NCBI RefSeq assembly: GCF_003711845.1
Contig: NZ_RHLQ01000037.1
Span: 1 to 32,162, forward strand
Direction: 5' to 3'
Source: Lysinibacillus halotolerans
GTDB taxonomy: Bacteria; Bacillota; Bacilli; Bacillales_A; Planococcaceae
DNA length: 32,162 bases
The position numbers and the translations under genes were made by a program. Within the stretch, counting starts at the first letter, position 1. Every line of letters starts with the position of its first letter. Shown in pieces: positions 8,138 through 16,098 of this stretch. The notes beneath the pieces were generated by a model that saw only the letters and a list, made by a program, of their open reading frames with translations, was not told where the DNA came from and searched no databases.

Positions 8138-8225
8138 ATAAAAAGCCGAAGAAAACAGTCTAACTTTTTCACGTCTTTTTAGTCATATGCTACTATAGAT
8201 ATAAAAGAAAAAACGGAGGTATTAT

Positions 8226-9086
8226 ATGAAGTTGCGAGTATCTGCTGTTCAATATCATCTACATACAATTGAGTCCTTTGAAGACTTCGCACACCAAAGC
8301 GAACACTATATTAAAGCAGCATTAGAATTTGAAACAGAATTTATTTTATTCCCGGAATTTTTTACAACCCAACTTCTTTCTATTAAAGGAGAAAATGGGA
8401 GAGCGTTAACGATTAATGACCTGCCTTCCTTTACCGAACAATACGAATCGTTATTCTCTCAGCTAGCGAAAAAATATAATGTCCATATTATCGCAGGTAC
8501 ACATGTGATCAATGTCGATGGTAAGTTGCGTAATACAGCCCATCTGTTTTATCCAGATGGGAAAATCAAAACCCAAGCTAAACTTCATATTACGCCTACT
8601 GAAGTTGATGAATGGAACATGTCACCTGGAGAAGGTCTGGAAGTATTTGAAACGGAAAAGGGTACGATTGCAATTTTAACTTGTTACGATATTGAGTTTC
8701 CTGAAATTGTGCGAATGGCAAAGGCAAAGGGAGTAGATGTCATTTTCTGCCCATCCTGCACAGATGACCGTCATGGATTCCACCGTGTTCGTTATACAAG
8801 CCATGCCCGCGCTATTGAAAACCAAGTGTATGTCATCTTAACAGGTACTGTCGGTGCATTGCCTACTGTTGATTTTATGAGGGCAAATTTCGGCCAAGCA
8901 GCTATTATTACACCAAATGATGTTCCTTTCCCTCCAAAAGGACTGTTAGCAGAGGGAGAAATTAATCATGATATGTTAGTAACCGCGGATTTAGATTTAG
9001 ACCTTCTTTATCAAGTTCGGGAAAAGGGATCTGTAACAACTTGGCGTGACCGACGAGTAGACTTATATCCTGATTGGGAAAAATAA
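8226..9086 (+). CDS. Carbon-nitrogen hydrolase (nitrilase superfamily, Rim1-like)
   Basis: A 286-residue cytosolic hydrolase of non-peptide C-N bonds (amidase type). The Glu-Lys-Cys triad is visible as Glu in LFPEFF, Lys in KLHITPTE and Cys in LTCYDIEFPE, and HRVRYTSHARAIENQVYV is the conserved region after the active site. The ATG at 8226 follows ACGGAGG. The next gene, 24 bp away, encodes a GNAT acetyltransferase. In many bacteria this nitrilase subgroup is fused to an N-terminal RimI-like GNAT domain in one polypeptide, so the two products probably act together. The substrate is not known, and I cannot go beyond class. Confidence 0.85.
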   Translation: MKLRVSAVQYHLHTIESFEDFAHQSEHYIKAALEFETEFILFPEFFTTQLLSIKGENGRALTINDLPSFTEQYESLFSQLAKKYNVHIIAGTHVINVDGKLRNTAHLFYPDGKIKTQAKLHITPTEVDEWNMSPGEGLEVFETEKGTIAILTCYDIEFPEIVRMAKAKGVDVIFCPSCTDDRHGFHRVRYTSHARAIENQVYVILTGTVGALPTVDFMRANFGQAAIITPNDVPFPPKGLLAEGEINHDMLVTADLDLDLLYQVREKGSVTTWRDRRVDLYPDWEK

Positions 9087-9110
9087 AATCGTTCCAGGGG
9101 GGAATGTTGA

Positions 9111-9782
9111 ATGTATCGAAATGAACAATGGCTTTTCGATAATGGGAAACCTGTTAAAATAATTGTTCGAAATTATACAAAAGAAGATTTTGATGAATTA
9201 ATTGATATTCAAGCTGAATGTTTTCCACCCCCTTTTCCATCGGCATTATGGTGGAATAAGGAACAATTAACGAATCATGTTTCATTATTTCCAGATGGGG
9301 CATTATGTATTGAAATGAATGGAAAAGTTGTTAGCTCGATGACCGGTGTCTGCATCAACTTCGACCCTTCACATCCATCCCACACATGGGCAGAAGCGAC
9401 CGACGACGGGTATATTAGAAATCATGACCAAAAGGGAAATACCCTTTATATAGTAGATATCAGTGTTCGTCCTTCATTTCGCTCTCTCGGATTAGGGAAA
9501 ATAATGATGCAAGCGATGTATCAAGTAGTAGTGGAAAAAGGATTCGAACGTCTTTTAGGTGGTGGTCGTATGCCTAATTACTATAAATATGCAGATCTAT
9601 ACTCTGCCAATGAATATGTAGAGCGCGTTGTAAATGGAGAAATCCATGACCCGGTTATTTCCTTTTTATTACGGTGCGGACGTCTCCCAATCGCGGTCGT
9701 GGAAAACTATTTAGAAGATGAAGAATCCCTTCATTATGGTGTATTAATGGAGTGGAAAAACCCCTTTAAACAATTGAATTGA
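9111..9782 (+). CDS. GNAT-family N-acetyltransferase, partner of the upstream hydrolase
   Basis: A 223-residue protein. The acetyl-CoA binding motif A is seen as VDISVRPSFRSLGLGKIMM (about residues 121-139), preceded by the typical N-terminal strand-helix (IIVRNYTKEDFDELIDIQAECF). The C-terminal part (GGGRMPNYYKYA onward) matches the extension found in GNAT-nitrilase fusion proteins. It starts at ATG 9111 behind a GGGGGG tract. Operon partner of the nitrilase-like gene. The acyl acceptor is unknown; a joint role in modifying or hydrolysing an amide metabolite is inferred. A terminator hairpin follows. Confidence 0.82.
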   Translation: MYRNEQWLFDNGKPVKIIVRNYTKEDFDELIDIQAECFPPPFPSALWWNKEQLTNHVSLFPDGALCIEMNGKVVSSMTGVCINFDPSHPSHTWAEATDDGYIRNHDQKGNTLYIVDISVRPSFRSLGLGKIMMQAMYQVVVEKGFERLLGGGRMPNYYKYADLYSANEYVERVVNGEIHDPVISFLLRCGRLPIAVVENYLEDEESLHYGVLMEWKNPFKQLN

Positions 9783-9790
9783 AATAACAG

Positions 9791-9830
9791 AAAAGGCTCT
9801 TTTCCTTATGTGGAAAGTGCCTCTTCTTTT
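9791..9830. terminator. Imperfect bidirectional terminator
   Basis: AGGC-tct-TTTCC pairs with GGAAA-gt-GCCT with a small internal loop, with A-rich sequence on the left and TCTTCTTTT on the right. It lies between the convergent stops at 9782 and 9833. Confidence 0.6.
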
Positions 9831-9832
9831 CA

Positions 9833-10096
9833 TTATTGTTGCTTTTCACTTAAATTTTCTTGAGCCATTTTCACCAATTCTTTAACCATATTACCGCCTA
9901 ATCTACCGCCAACTTTCCCTGCTTCTTCCGATGTCAGTTTTCCGTTATACCCTTCTTTTAAAGGTACACCCACTTCTTCAGCAATTTCAAACTTCGCTCG
10001 TTCTGGATCACTCGTTCCAGCAACTTTCGCTTTAAGTTGGTCAAGTCCTTGACGGGCTTCTGGGACTAATATTTTATTACGATTCCTTCGTGCCAT
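9833..10096 (-). CDS. Alpha/beta-type small acid-soluble spore protein
   Basis: An 87-residue DNA-binding protein that coats spore DNA in the A-like form and protects it from UV and chemicals. The GPR protease cleavage motif (FEIAEEVGV, cut after Glu), the helix-turn with LTSEEAGKVGGRLGGNMVKELVKMAQ and the N-terminal RNKILVPEARQGLDQLK are all diagnostic. Forespore (sigma-G) expression is expected; I did not find a convincing sigma-G box. AAAGGAGGG precedes the ATG. The C-terminal tail is longer and more polar than in SspA/B. Single-gene unit. Confidence 0.95.
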   Translation of the reverse strand: MARRNRNKILVPEARQGLDQLKAKVAGTSDPERAKFEIAEEVGVPLKEGYNGKLTSEEAGKVGGRLGGNMVKELVKMAQENLSEKQQ

Positions 10097-10159
10097 TTCA
10101 TTCCCTCCTTTATTTTTATCTTGTCCCGAAATTGGTTAAACATGTTGTTAGGTTTATGA

Positions 10160-10197
10160 AAAAAGAAAAAACCCTCAATCATTCAACGTTGAGAGTT
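10160..10197 (-). terminator. Terminator of the sortase gene
   Basis: On the minus strand AACTCTCAA (10197-10189) pairs with TTGAGGGTT (10178-10170), followed by TTTTTTCTTTTTT. It lies just after the sortase stop at 10210. Confidence 0.85.
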
Positions 10198-10209
10198 TTC
10201 GTTTCTGTA

Positions 10210-10926
10210 TTATTTAGATGTATTTGTTAATTTTAAATTAAACGCATCTACAATTGTTTTTGATGCTTCTTCTACCGGTATTTTCTTAACAAAATGGCCT
10301 CTAGTTAACAATCTAGCTTCACCATCTTTATCACAAGTAATGAGGGTTAAAATGGTCTCTCCCTCTATATCGTTAATGACATCTACCTCTGTTGCTTCAA
10401 TTCTTCTTTGCTCGTCTATTTGATATTCATAAACGTATTTCAAATCGGTTAAATAAACGGCTGCTCCCATTTCCACTTCATATAGCGGACTAAAAAGCAA
10501 ATCTTTCCGTGTCATATGGTGTCCAGCTAAAGCATAGTTGTCTTCGCCCATTACTTGATCCTCTTCCATCGTCCCCGCAGTTAAAGCTAAAGTATAACGG
10601 GAAGTCCCTTTTCCTATTGGCAAATTCATTTTCACACTTGGAATACTTATTGCGCCAATGACCATTATTTCATCTCTATTGAAATTCGCTTCTAACACCG
10701 TTTGTAAATCTAATTCTGATGCCTCTCCAAAGTCGAAAGTGGTATTTTTATTGTTATTTTTTTTCAAATCACTTGCACTTAAATCATCGATTCCCAATGA
10801 GTCGATTCCTATTGAAACAAGCCAATTTTCAATCGGACCTCGGAATACTAATAAAATTCCAATAAATAGAAACATCAAAAGAATTATATTTTTTATTATT
10901 TTGAGTTTCTTTTTATTTTCCTTCAT
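10210..10926 (-). CDS. Sortase, class A-like
   Basis: A 238-residue membrane-anchored transpeptidase that links LPXTG-type proteins to the cell wall. An N-terminal anchor (about 11-28) is followed by a linker and the sortase beta-barrel with His136 (ALAGHHM), catalytic Cys198 (TLITC) and the Arg of ARLLTRG (Arg205). The single N-terminal anchor and TLITC fit class A; the Asn/Lys-rich linker around residues 55-62 is low complexity. No LPXTG substrate is encoded in the window, so it acts on proteins encoded elsewhere. The start is the ATG behind AAGGAG. Single-gene unit with its own terminator. Confidence 0.88.
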   Translation of the reverse strand: MKENKKKLKIIKNIILLMFLFIGILLVFRGPIENWLVSIGIDSLGIDDLSASDLKKNNNKNTTFDFGEASELDLQTVLEANFNRDEIMVIGAISIPSVKMNLPIGKGTSRYTLALTAGTMEEDQVMGEDNYALAGHHMTRKDLLFSPLYEVEMGAAVYLTDLKYVYEYQIDEQRRIEATEVDVINDIEGETILTLITCDKDGEARLLTRGHFVKKIPVEEASKTIVDAFNLKLTNTSK

Positions 10927-11042
10927 ATTTTTCTCCTTACGTAAAAAAAGATTCCTTTTTATTTACATATATTAAATGATATAAAATCGTTTACCTATTA
11001 GTCCAACTTTTATATGTAAAATCTCATTAAAAACCCTATATT

Positions 11043-11295
11043 CTAAAAATAGCACCTAAAGTACTTACCTTTAGGTGCTATTTCATTATCAGTATCAAAT
11101 CCCGCTTGTAATATAAAATCAATTAAAAATTCTCCCCTTTCAATTGTTAACTCTTGTATTTTTTCATTCTGATCTTTCTCAGTAAAATACAGGTTGACTG
11201 CCACGTAACCAGTTAGTGTAACTGCAAAGGTGACTGGTATAAATATTGAAGATAAGTAATAACAATAGTTTAGAGCGACCGATTCCCCCTTCCAT
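11043..11295 (-). pseudogene. Frameshifted small membrane-protein gene
   Basis: An ATG at 11295 opens a frame encoding MEGGIGRSKLLLLLIFNIY and then becomes nonsensical. A second frame picks up with IPVTFAVTLTGYVAVNLYF and a charged tail to the stop at 11043. Joined by one single-base indel near 11240 they would give about 83 residues with one long membrane segment. No good start exists in the second frame. The last codons of that frame lie inside the terminator hairpin, so the original C-terminus is probably lost too. This is an inference from frame structure; no family is recognised. Confidence 0.35.
11047..11083 (-). terminator. Strong intrinsic terminator
   Basis: A 15-bp perfect stem (11083-11069 with 11061-11047, seven-base loop) is followed on the minus strand by TTTTTAG. 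It ends the unit containing the broken membrane gene and possibly the lipoprotein gene. Apart from this unit, 10927-11404 holds no intact gene that I can see. Confidence 0.85.
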
Positions 11296-11404
11296 TCATT
11301 CCTATATGAATTTTCTCACTACTCTATCGAATCTTAATATAAAATTCTTATAAAACACTTAAATTTTAGAAAATAAACCGATAATTATCTCAAAATTTTA
11401 CACA

Positions 11405-11581
11405 TTACTCATTATCTATTTCGACAGTTGCAGGATTTGTTTTTTGTTCTATCTTCTCTTCCTGAATAGCATCCTTTTCCCCTTTTGTTTGGCTTGATTT
11501 TTCAGATTCATCAGCCTTACAAGCTGTCATCAGAAGTATTAGACATATAGAAACAATGAGCATAAGTCTTCTACGCAACAA
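11405..11581 (-). CDS. Small lipoprotein
   Basis: A short polypeptide of about 58 residues with a basic n-region (LRRR), a hydrophobic segment and lipobox LMTAC, so it is likely lipidated at Cys and anchored to the outer face of the membrane. The mature part is only about 37 residues, charged and Glu/Lys-rich, without a recognisable domain. AAAGGAGGTG (11600-11588 region) lies five bases before the TTG at 11581 (or eight before TTG 11578); an upstream in-frame TTG overlaps the RBS and is not the start. The gene could be intact or a truncated remnant, since both neighbours are broken. Confidence 0.6.
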   Translation of the reverse strand: MLRRRLMLIVSICLILLMTACKADESEKSSQTKGEKDAIQEEKIEQKTNPATVEIDNE

Positions 11582-11704
11582 ACCATCACCTCCTTTCAAA
11601 ATACAAAAATTTTTAGAAGAACAAATTTAAATATGTTATTTAACTTCTTTTATATTTCCCGCTCTTAAAGAAACAACTGAATTTGCATATAAAATATTTC
11701 TAAT

Positions 11705-11744
11705 TTAAAAAAATAATTGGGAGTATTTTAACATGTATCCCAAT
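11705..11744 (-). terminator. Probable intrinsic terminator
   Basis: On the minus strand ATTGGGA (11744-11738) pairs with TCCCAAT (11722-11716), followed by TATTTTTTT. A second hairpin with weak T-tail (11824-11849, 9 of 10 pairs) lies upstream. Both follow the broken gene at 11870-12255. Otherwise 11600-11869 is AT-rich and shows no gene. Confidence 0.55.
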
Positions 11745-11869
11745 ATTAGTTTTTCCGTATACAAATAAACAAGATAATTTCGTCCTATTTTTACAAAATC
11801 ATACATTTATTGATTTAATGAAAACCTCTTCCAGGTCGATTCTGGAAAAGGGAGTAACAGAGTTCATCT

Positions 11870-12255
11870 TTATTCATTTTTCATTTGCTTTGATTTCTGC
11901 GAAAAATTGATAAAAGCGGGAATGATTAAATATAAGGCATAGGCAAAAGATATTCAAACGGTGAAGGCAATGACTTGCGAATCATCTAATTTCGAAAAAA
12001 TAGAATGATAGTTTGCTAAGGAAAAAGAGTCGAGAATTAGTCCAATCACGGTACCCATAATTCCAAATCGTAATGGGGAATTCTCTGATCAATCAAATTT
12101 AGAGTATACGTATGTGACTCCCATAATAAAGCCCCTGTACCAATAAGTAATAAAATTGTGCTAATTAAAAAACCATTTGTTCCCGGACTAAAGAGAACGT
12201 ACTCTCCAAAAAAGACAAAGAACATAATAGCACAAATCCATACTAAACACCCCAA
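11870..12255 (-). pseudogene. Decayed multi-pass membrane protein gene
   Basis: The first frame (from TTG 12255) encodes two membrane helices up to about LNLIDQ and then runs into a stop at 12046. A second frame carries on with SPLRFGIMGTVIGLILDSFS and DDSQVIAFTV, is interrupted by TGA at 11954-11956, and continues ISFAYALYLIIPAFINF to the stop at 11870. One frameshift near 12085 and one TGG-to-TGA change would restore a protein of about 125 residues with four membrane helices. The family is not certain; it resembles small conserved membrane proteins of unknown function. Confidence 0.6.
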
Positions 12256-12482
12256 ATTGCCGCTATATAAAAGCTTTTCATTTATTTTTCACTTCATATT
12301 AAATTCGTACTGTTCACCATTAAAACTTCTATAACAGTAAAATATTTCCTTCCCTCCCTAGTTAATTCGCAAAAGTTTTTATCCCGCACAGTTCACATTT
12401 CCAAATAAACAATTCAAATTTTTTCCTCATAACTTTTAGAAGAAGAAGGAATACAAACTTTTTTGTGGAATTTATAAAAGAA

Positions 12483-12510
12483 GGAAGAAATTACTTATTA
12501 GTAACTTCCG
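12483..12510 (+). promoter_or_regulatory. Hairpin in the 5' region of the subtilisin gene
   Basis: GGAAG-aaa-TTACT pairs with AGTAA-CTTCC, leaving a three-base bulge, 11 bases before the ribosome binding site at 12521-12528. A TATAAA box (12473-12478) lies just upstream, but no matching -35 is clear. It may be a leader hairpin or operator. The rest of 12256-12480 shows no gene. Confidence 0.3.
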
Positions 12511-12534
12511 ATTTTAATTTGAAGGAGGATGAAT

Positions 12535-13509
12535 ATGATTCAAAAACCGTTACAAGTCAGATTAATTCCCTACACTATTGATTCGATTGTAGAAACGACA
12601 AACGAAACGCCAAAAGGGATCGATTTAATTCAAGCATCTACGATTTGGGAAGCTAGTAAGCATGGGGAAGGTATTGTAGTTGCAGTGATTGATACTGGTA
12701 TTGAAACCGATCATCCAGACCTCAAAGATCAAATTATCGATGGGCGAAATTTCACTTCTGATTATGATGGAGAGCCTACTATATTCGAAGATAACAATGG
12801 ACACGGAACCCATGTATCTGGAACAATTGCCGCTAGTTTGAATGATGATGGCGTTGTTGGTGTTGCCCCTAAGGCAAAAATTTTAAGTTTAAAAGCATTA
12901 ACTGGAGATGGCTCTGGCGAATATGAGTGGATTATTAATGCCATTAATTATGCAGTTGAGTGGCGTGGACCTCAAGATGAGCGCGTCCGTGTTATCTCAA
13001 TGTCACTCGGTGGGCCTGAAGATGTTCCAGAATTACATGAAGCGATTAAAAACGCCGTTAGTCAAAATGTCTCTGTTGTTGTTGCAGCAGGAAACGAAGG
13101 CGATAATCGCGAAGACACATTCGAGTATTCCTATCCTGGAAAATACAATGAAGTCATTCAAGTTGGAGCTGTAGATAATAACTTAGCACTTGCTCCATTT
13201 ACAAATAACAATGAAGAAATCGATTTAGTTGCTCCTGGAGTAGAAGTGATTTCTACTTACTTAGGACAGAAATACGCCTCTCTTTCCGGTACTTCAATGG
13301 CTACTCCTCATATCGCTGGGGCTATAGCTCTGCTTATTAATTTAAGCGAAAAAGAGTTTGGTCGACCTTTCAGTGAAACTGAAATATATGCCCAGCTTGT
13401 TAAACGCACTCTACCGTTAGGTAATCTTAAAACTTCTGAAGGTAATGGTTTCATCCTACTTAATTTAGTGGAAAAAATTCATGAAATTATGAATGCAGCC
13501 CGTATTTAA
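12535..13509 (+). CDS. Intracellular subtilisin-like serine protease
   Basis: A 324-residue subtilase with no signal peptide. The short N-terminal extension carries the LIPY motif (residues 10-13) that plugs the active site in intracellular subtilisin zymogens. The catalytic triad is Asp53 (VIDTG), His90 (NGHGTHVSG) and Ser254 (GTSMATPH), with oxyanion Asn187 (AAGNEGD). It aligns along its length with B. subtilis IspA (about 319 residues), including the C-terminal [10 protein letters not shown] region. ATG 12535 is chosen because GAAGGAGG ends six bases before it; an ATG six bases upstream abuts the RBS. It degrades intracellular protein in stationary phase and sporulation. Monocistronic, with its own terminator. 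Confidence 0.93.
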   Translation: MIQKPLQVRLIPYTIDSIVETTNETPKGIDLIQASTIWEASKHGEGIVVAVIDTGIETDHPDLKDQIIDGRNFTSDYDGEPTIFEDNNGHGTHVSGTIAASLNDDGVVGVAPKAKILSLKALTGDGSGEYEWIINAINYAVEWRGPQDERVRVISMSLGGPEDVPELHEAIKNAVSQNVSVVVAAGNEGDNREDTFEYSYPGKYNEVIQVGAVDNNLALAPFTNNNEEIDLVAPGVEVISTYLGQKYASLSGTSMATPHIAGAIALLINLSEKEFGRPFSETEIYAQLVKRTLPLGNLKTSEGNGFILLNLVEKIHEIMNAARI

Positions 13510-13538
13510 TTTTCCCATCTGGAAGTATATACGGATTC

Positions 13539-13571
13539 AAAAGCCCAATTTCCTTGAGAAATTGGGCTTTT
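13539..13571. terminator. Bidirectional intrinsic terminator
   Basis: A 14-bp perfect stem (13539-13552 with 13558-13571, loop CTTGA) between the convergent stops at 13509 and 13623. A-rich and T-rich flanks let it work in both directions. Confidence 0.88.
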
Positions 13572-13622
13572 CCTGTAATTGAGTGAAAGTTCTCAGTGTA
13601 TGAATCCCCACTATAGATCTCC

Positions 13623-14798
13623 CTATTGATTTAAATAAGCCCAAGCAAATTGTGCGTAAAGTTCAGCACCTGTAGCTAATGCCTCTTCATCAATGTTGAA
13701 TTTACCATGGTGATGGGCCCATTCCGTATCTTTTTCAGGATTGCCGCTACCTACTAATGCGAAGCTGCCTGGCGCTTCATTCATATACTCACTAAAGTCC
13801 TCGCCGCCCATCGTTGGTTTTTCAGGATATAACACATCTTCTCCAAATGCTGCTGTTGCTACTTTTTGCACCAATTTCGCACTTTCTTCATCATTATTAA
13901 CTGCCTGTGTACCGCGAATATATTCCACCTGTGCTGTTGCACCGTAAATACTTGCTACTTGTTCCGCATAATGCTTAAGTTGGGTTTCCACATGATCCCG
14001 TGTACTTTGGTCAAAGCAACGGACTGTCCCTTCAATAACTGCATTTTCCGCAATGACGTTGAATCTTGTACCAACTACCATCTTCCCTACTGTCAGTACT
14101 GCTGGACTTTGGGGATCAATCGTTCTAGAAACAACAGACTGGACATTCATCACAAAAGAAGAAGCAACAATCGCAGCATCAATACAAGCATGCGGTATTG
14201 CGCCATGGCCTCCCCTTCCTTTAAATGTCACTTTGAAAAGATCCGCTGATGCAAAGGATGGCCCTGGCTGACAAGATACTTTATGTGTCGGCATTTGCGA
14301 CCAAATATGGATACCGAATACATGGTCAACGCCCTTCATTGCCCCTTGTTTCACCATCTCTTTCGCTCCTTGTGCAACTTCTTCCGCCGGTTGAAAGATT
14401 AATCGAACGTTGCCAGGAATATCATCTTTCACTTCGTTCAATGCTTTTGCTGCAATTAGTAACATTGCTGTATGGGCATCATGGCCACATGCATGCATTT
14501 TACCTTCGAATTTAGAGGTATATGGCAACTCTTTGTTTAGTTCCTCAACAGACAAGGCATCCATATCTGCTCTTAAGGCAACTGTCTTACCCGGTTTTCC
14601 TCCCTCAATCGTTGCAATAACCCCTGTTGGTTGTGTTTTGTAATAAGAAATAGAAAGGCTATCTAAGTATTTGCAAACAAATGCAGTTGTTTCTGTTTCT
14701 TCCCATGACAGCTCTGGCTCACTATGAAGTTTTCTACGTATGTCCGTCAATTCTTCACTATTCGTTTGAATCGCTTTTTTAATTGTTTCATTTATCAT
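13623..14798 (-). CDS. M20 amidohydrolase (N-acyl-L-amino acid hydrolase / AmaA-like)
   Basis: A 391-residue di-metal hydrolase of the M20D family, which cleaves N-acyl amino acids (hippurate, N-acetyl amino acids) to the free amino acid. Motifs are RADMDAL (76-82), MHACGHDAH (101-109; Cys104 and His106 ligands), QPAEE (136-140), GIHIW (His164) and MGGEDFSEY (330-338), with His363 near the end. Lid domain about 180-295. The ATG lies one base after the stop of the upstream carbamoylase gene, with ACGGAGG inside that gene's end, so the two are translationally linked. An aminoacylase/carbamoylase gene pair (amaA, amaB) is known from Geobacillus. Exact acyl specificity cannot be read from sequence. 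Confidence 0.88.
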   Translation of the reverse strand: MINETIKKAIQTNSEELTDIRRKLHSEPELSWEETETTAFVCKYLDSLSISYYKTQPTGVIATIEGGKPGKTVALRADMDALSVEELNKELPYTSKFEGKMHACGHDAHTAMLLIAAKALNEVKDDIPGNVRLIFQPAEEVAQGAKEMVKQGAMKGVDHVFGIHIWSQMPTHKVSCQPGPSFASADLFKVTFKGRGGHGAIPHACIDAAIVASSFVMNVQSVVSRTIDPQSPAVLTVGKMVVGTRFNVIAENAVIEGTVRCFDQSTRDHVETQLKHYAEQVASIYGATAQVEYIRGTQAVNNDEESAKLVQKVATAAFGEDVLYPEKPTMGGEDFSEYMNEAPGSFALVGSGNPEKDTEWAHHHGKFNIDEEALATGAELYAQFAWAYLNQ

Positions 14799-14799
14799 G

Positions 14800-16029
14800 T
14801 TACTCTGCCTCCGTTAATCGTTTTGCTACTTCGAAATAAATTTGCACACCATTTGCAATATGCCGCACATCCGACCATTCTTCTGGACAATGACTAAGAC
14901 CGTCCTTACTAGGTATAAAAATTAAACCGACATTTGTAACATCAGATAATACCATTGCATCGTGTCCTGCTCCGCTGTTCATAGAAAGATACTCTAAGTT
15001 CAAAGCATTACAAGTTTCTTTGATCATTTCCTTTATACCTTCATCTAACAGTTTAGGTTCCATATACAAGCTTTGTTCGACTGATATTTCAATTCCATTT
15101 TTACGATTACAATCTAGTAAATCCTTTACCTTCTTAATAACGTTTTGAACATGCTCCTCTTTACCTGAACGGATGTCTATAGAAAAGACCACTCGATCAG
15201 GAATAACATTGGCACCGTTTGGAAAGACATTCAAACGACCTGTCGTAATGACCGTTCCTTCCCCTTCCTCAACTGCTAACTTTGGTAACTGCGCAATCAG
15301 TTCAGCTGCTTTAACTAAAGCATCCGCACGTCGATCCATCGGAGTTGTCCCCGCATGACCTGCTTTTCCTTCTACCGTTACTTCTAATTGGGCAAGACCT
15401 ACAATTGCATCCACAATACCAACTGGGATATCCCGCTCTTCTAAGAATGGCCCTTGTTCAATATGTAATTCTAAAAAAGCTTTCATTGTTTTTGGATACC
15501 TTGTTTTTGGGCGAGTAGGATCCAGCCCAATCGCCTTCATAGCATCTACAGTAGAGATTCCTTCTTTATCTTTTAATCGATAAAATTCTTCCTCACTGAG
15601 TGCTCCGACCATTCCCCTTGATCCCATCAAACCTCCTGCAAACCTTGCCCCTTCCTCTTCAATTAAAGCCACGACTTCGAGAGGGTACTTCGGCTTCAAT
15701 TGATTTTCAACAAAAAGGCTAGCTACTTCCAAAGCAGTTACTACTCCAGCTGGGCCATCATAAGCACCACCATTAGGCACTGAGTCAAAATGGGATCCGA
15801 TTAATACACTAGGCCCATCCTTTAGCGTTCCTTCCAGTTTTCCAAAAATGTTACCGAGACCATCTTCACGAACCTCCAAGCCTAGTTCCTTCATTTTTTC
15901 TTTAATGTAGTTTCGAGTTTTCAAATCTTCCTGACTGTATGTTAATCGAGTCGTTCCGTTACCTGGTGTGGCGGTAAATTCACTAATCGTATGGATATGC
16001 TCTTCAATCCGCTCCTGAATCGTTTTCAT
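14800..16029 (-). CDS. M20 Zn-dependent carbamoylase (N-carbamoyl-L-amino acid hydrolase / allantoate amidohydrolase family)
   Basis: A 409-residue hydantoinase/carbamoylase-family protein that releases CO2, NH3 and the L-amino acid from N-carbamoyl amino acids, or acts on allantoate-like ureides. Metal ligands are His80 (GSHFDSVPNGG), Asp91 (YDGPAG), Glu126 (EEEGARF), His189 (ELHIEQGP) and His380 (LSHCPEEW). The dimerisation/substrate residues are in HAGTTPMDRR (225-234) and NSGAGHDA (351-358). No other allantoin pathway gene is nearby and an aminoacylase follows, so an AmaB-like carbamoylase role is more likely than AllC. ATG preceded by AAGGAGAG. Confidence 0.87.
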   Translation of the reverse strand: MKTIQERIEEHIHTISEFTATPGNGTTRLTYSQEDLKTRNYIKEKMKELGLEVREDGLGNIFGKLEGTLKDGPSVLIGSHFDSVPNGGAYDGPAGVVTALEVASLFVENQLKPKYPLEVVALIEEEGARFAGGLMGSRGMVGALSEEEFYRLKDKEGISTVDAMKAIGLDPTRPKTRYPKTMKAFLELHIEQGPFLEERDIPVGIVDAIVGLAQLEVTVEGKAGHAGTTPMDRRADALVKAAELIAQLPKLAVEEGEGTVITTGRLNVFPNGANVIPDRVVFSIDIRSGKEEHVQNVIKKVKDLLDCNRKNGIEISVEQSLYMEPKLLDEGIKEMIKETCNALNLEYLSMNSGAGHDAMVLSDVTNVGLIFIPSKDGLSHCPEEWSDVRHIANGVQIYFEVAKRLTEAE

Positions 16030-16049
16030 TCCATTCTCTCCTTGCTAAA

Positions 16050-16088
16050 AATTGTTAAGAGGCAAGCCACTTTGTAAGTGATTGCCTC
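16050..16088 (-). terminator. Attenuator-like hairpin between permease and carbamoylase genes
   Basis: On the minus strand GAGGCAA (16088-16082) pairs with TTGCCTC (16065-16059), with ACTT/AAGT pairing inside, followed by a poor T-tail (TTAACAATTTTTAG). The weak tail suggests partial termination that would lower expression of the enzymes relative to the permease. Confidence 0.45.
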
Positions 16089-16098
16089 CTTTAATCAT

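Noticed and set aside
10097-10159. Sigma-G promoter for the SASP gene
   Set aside because: CATAAAC and TGAATG-like boxes exist but the spacing (about 21) is outside the usual 17-18 bases.
12046-12255. Intact 69-residue membrane protein
   Set aside because: The coding pattern continues in another frame with further membrane helices and one in-frame stop, so it is the first part of a broken gene.
14800-16029. Allantoate amidohydrolase (AllC) of purine breakdown
   Set aside because: The fold family is the same, but no other purine-catabolic gene is nearby and an aminoacylase is coupled to it, so a carbamoyl amino acid hydrolase is more likely.
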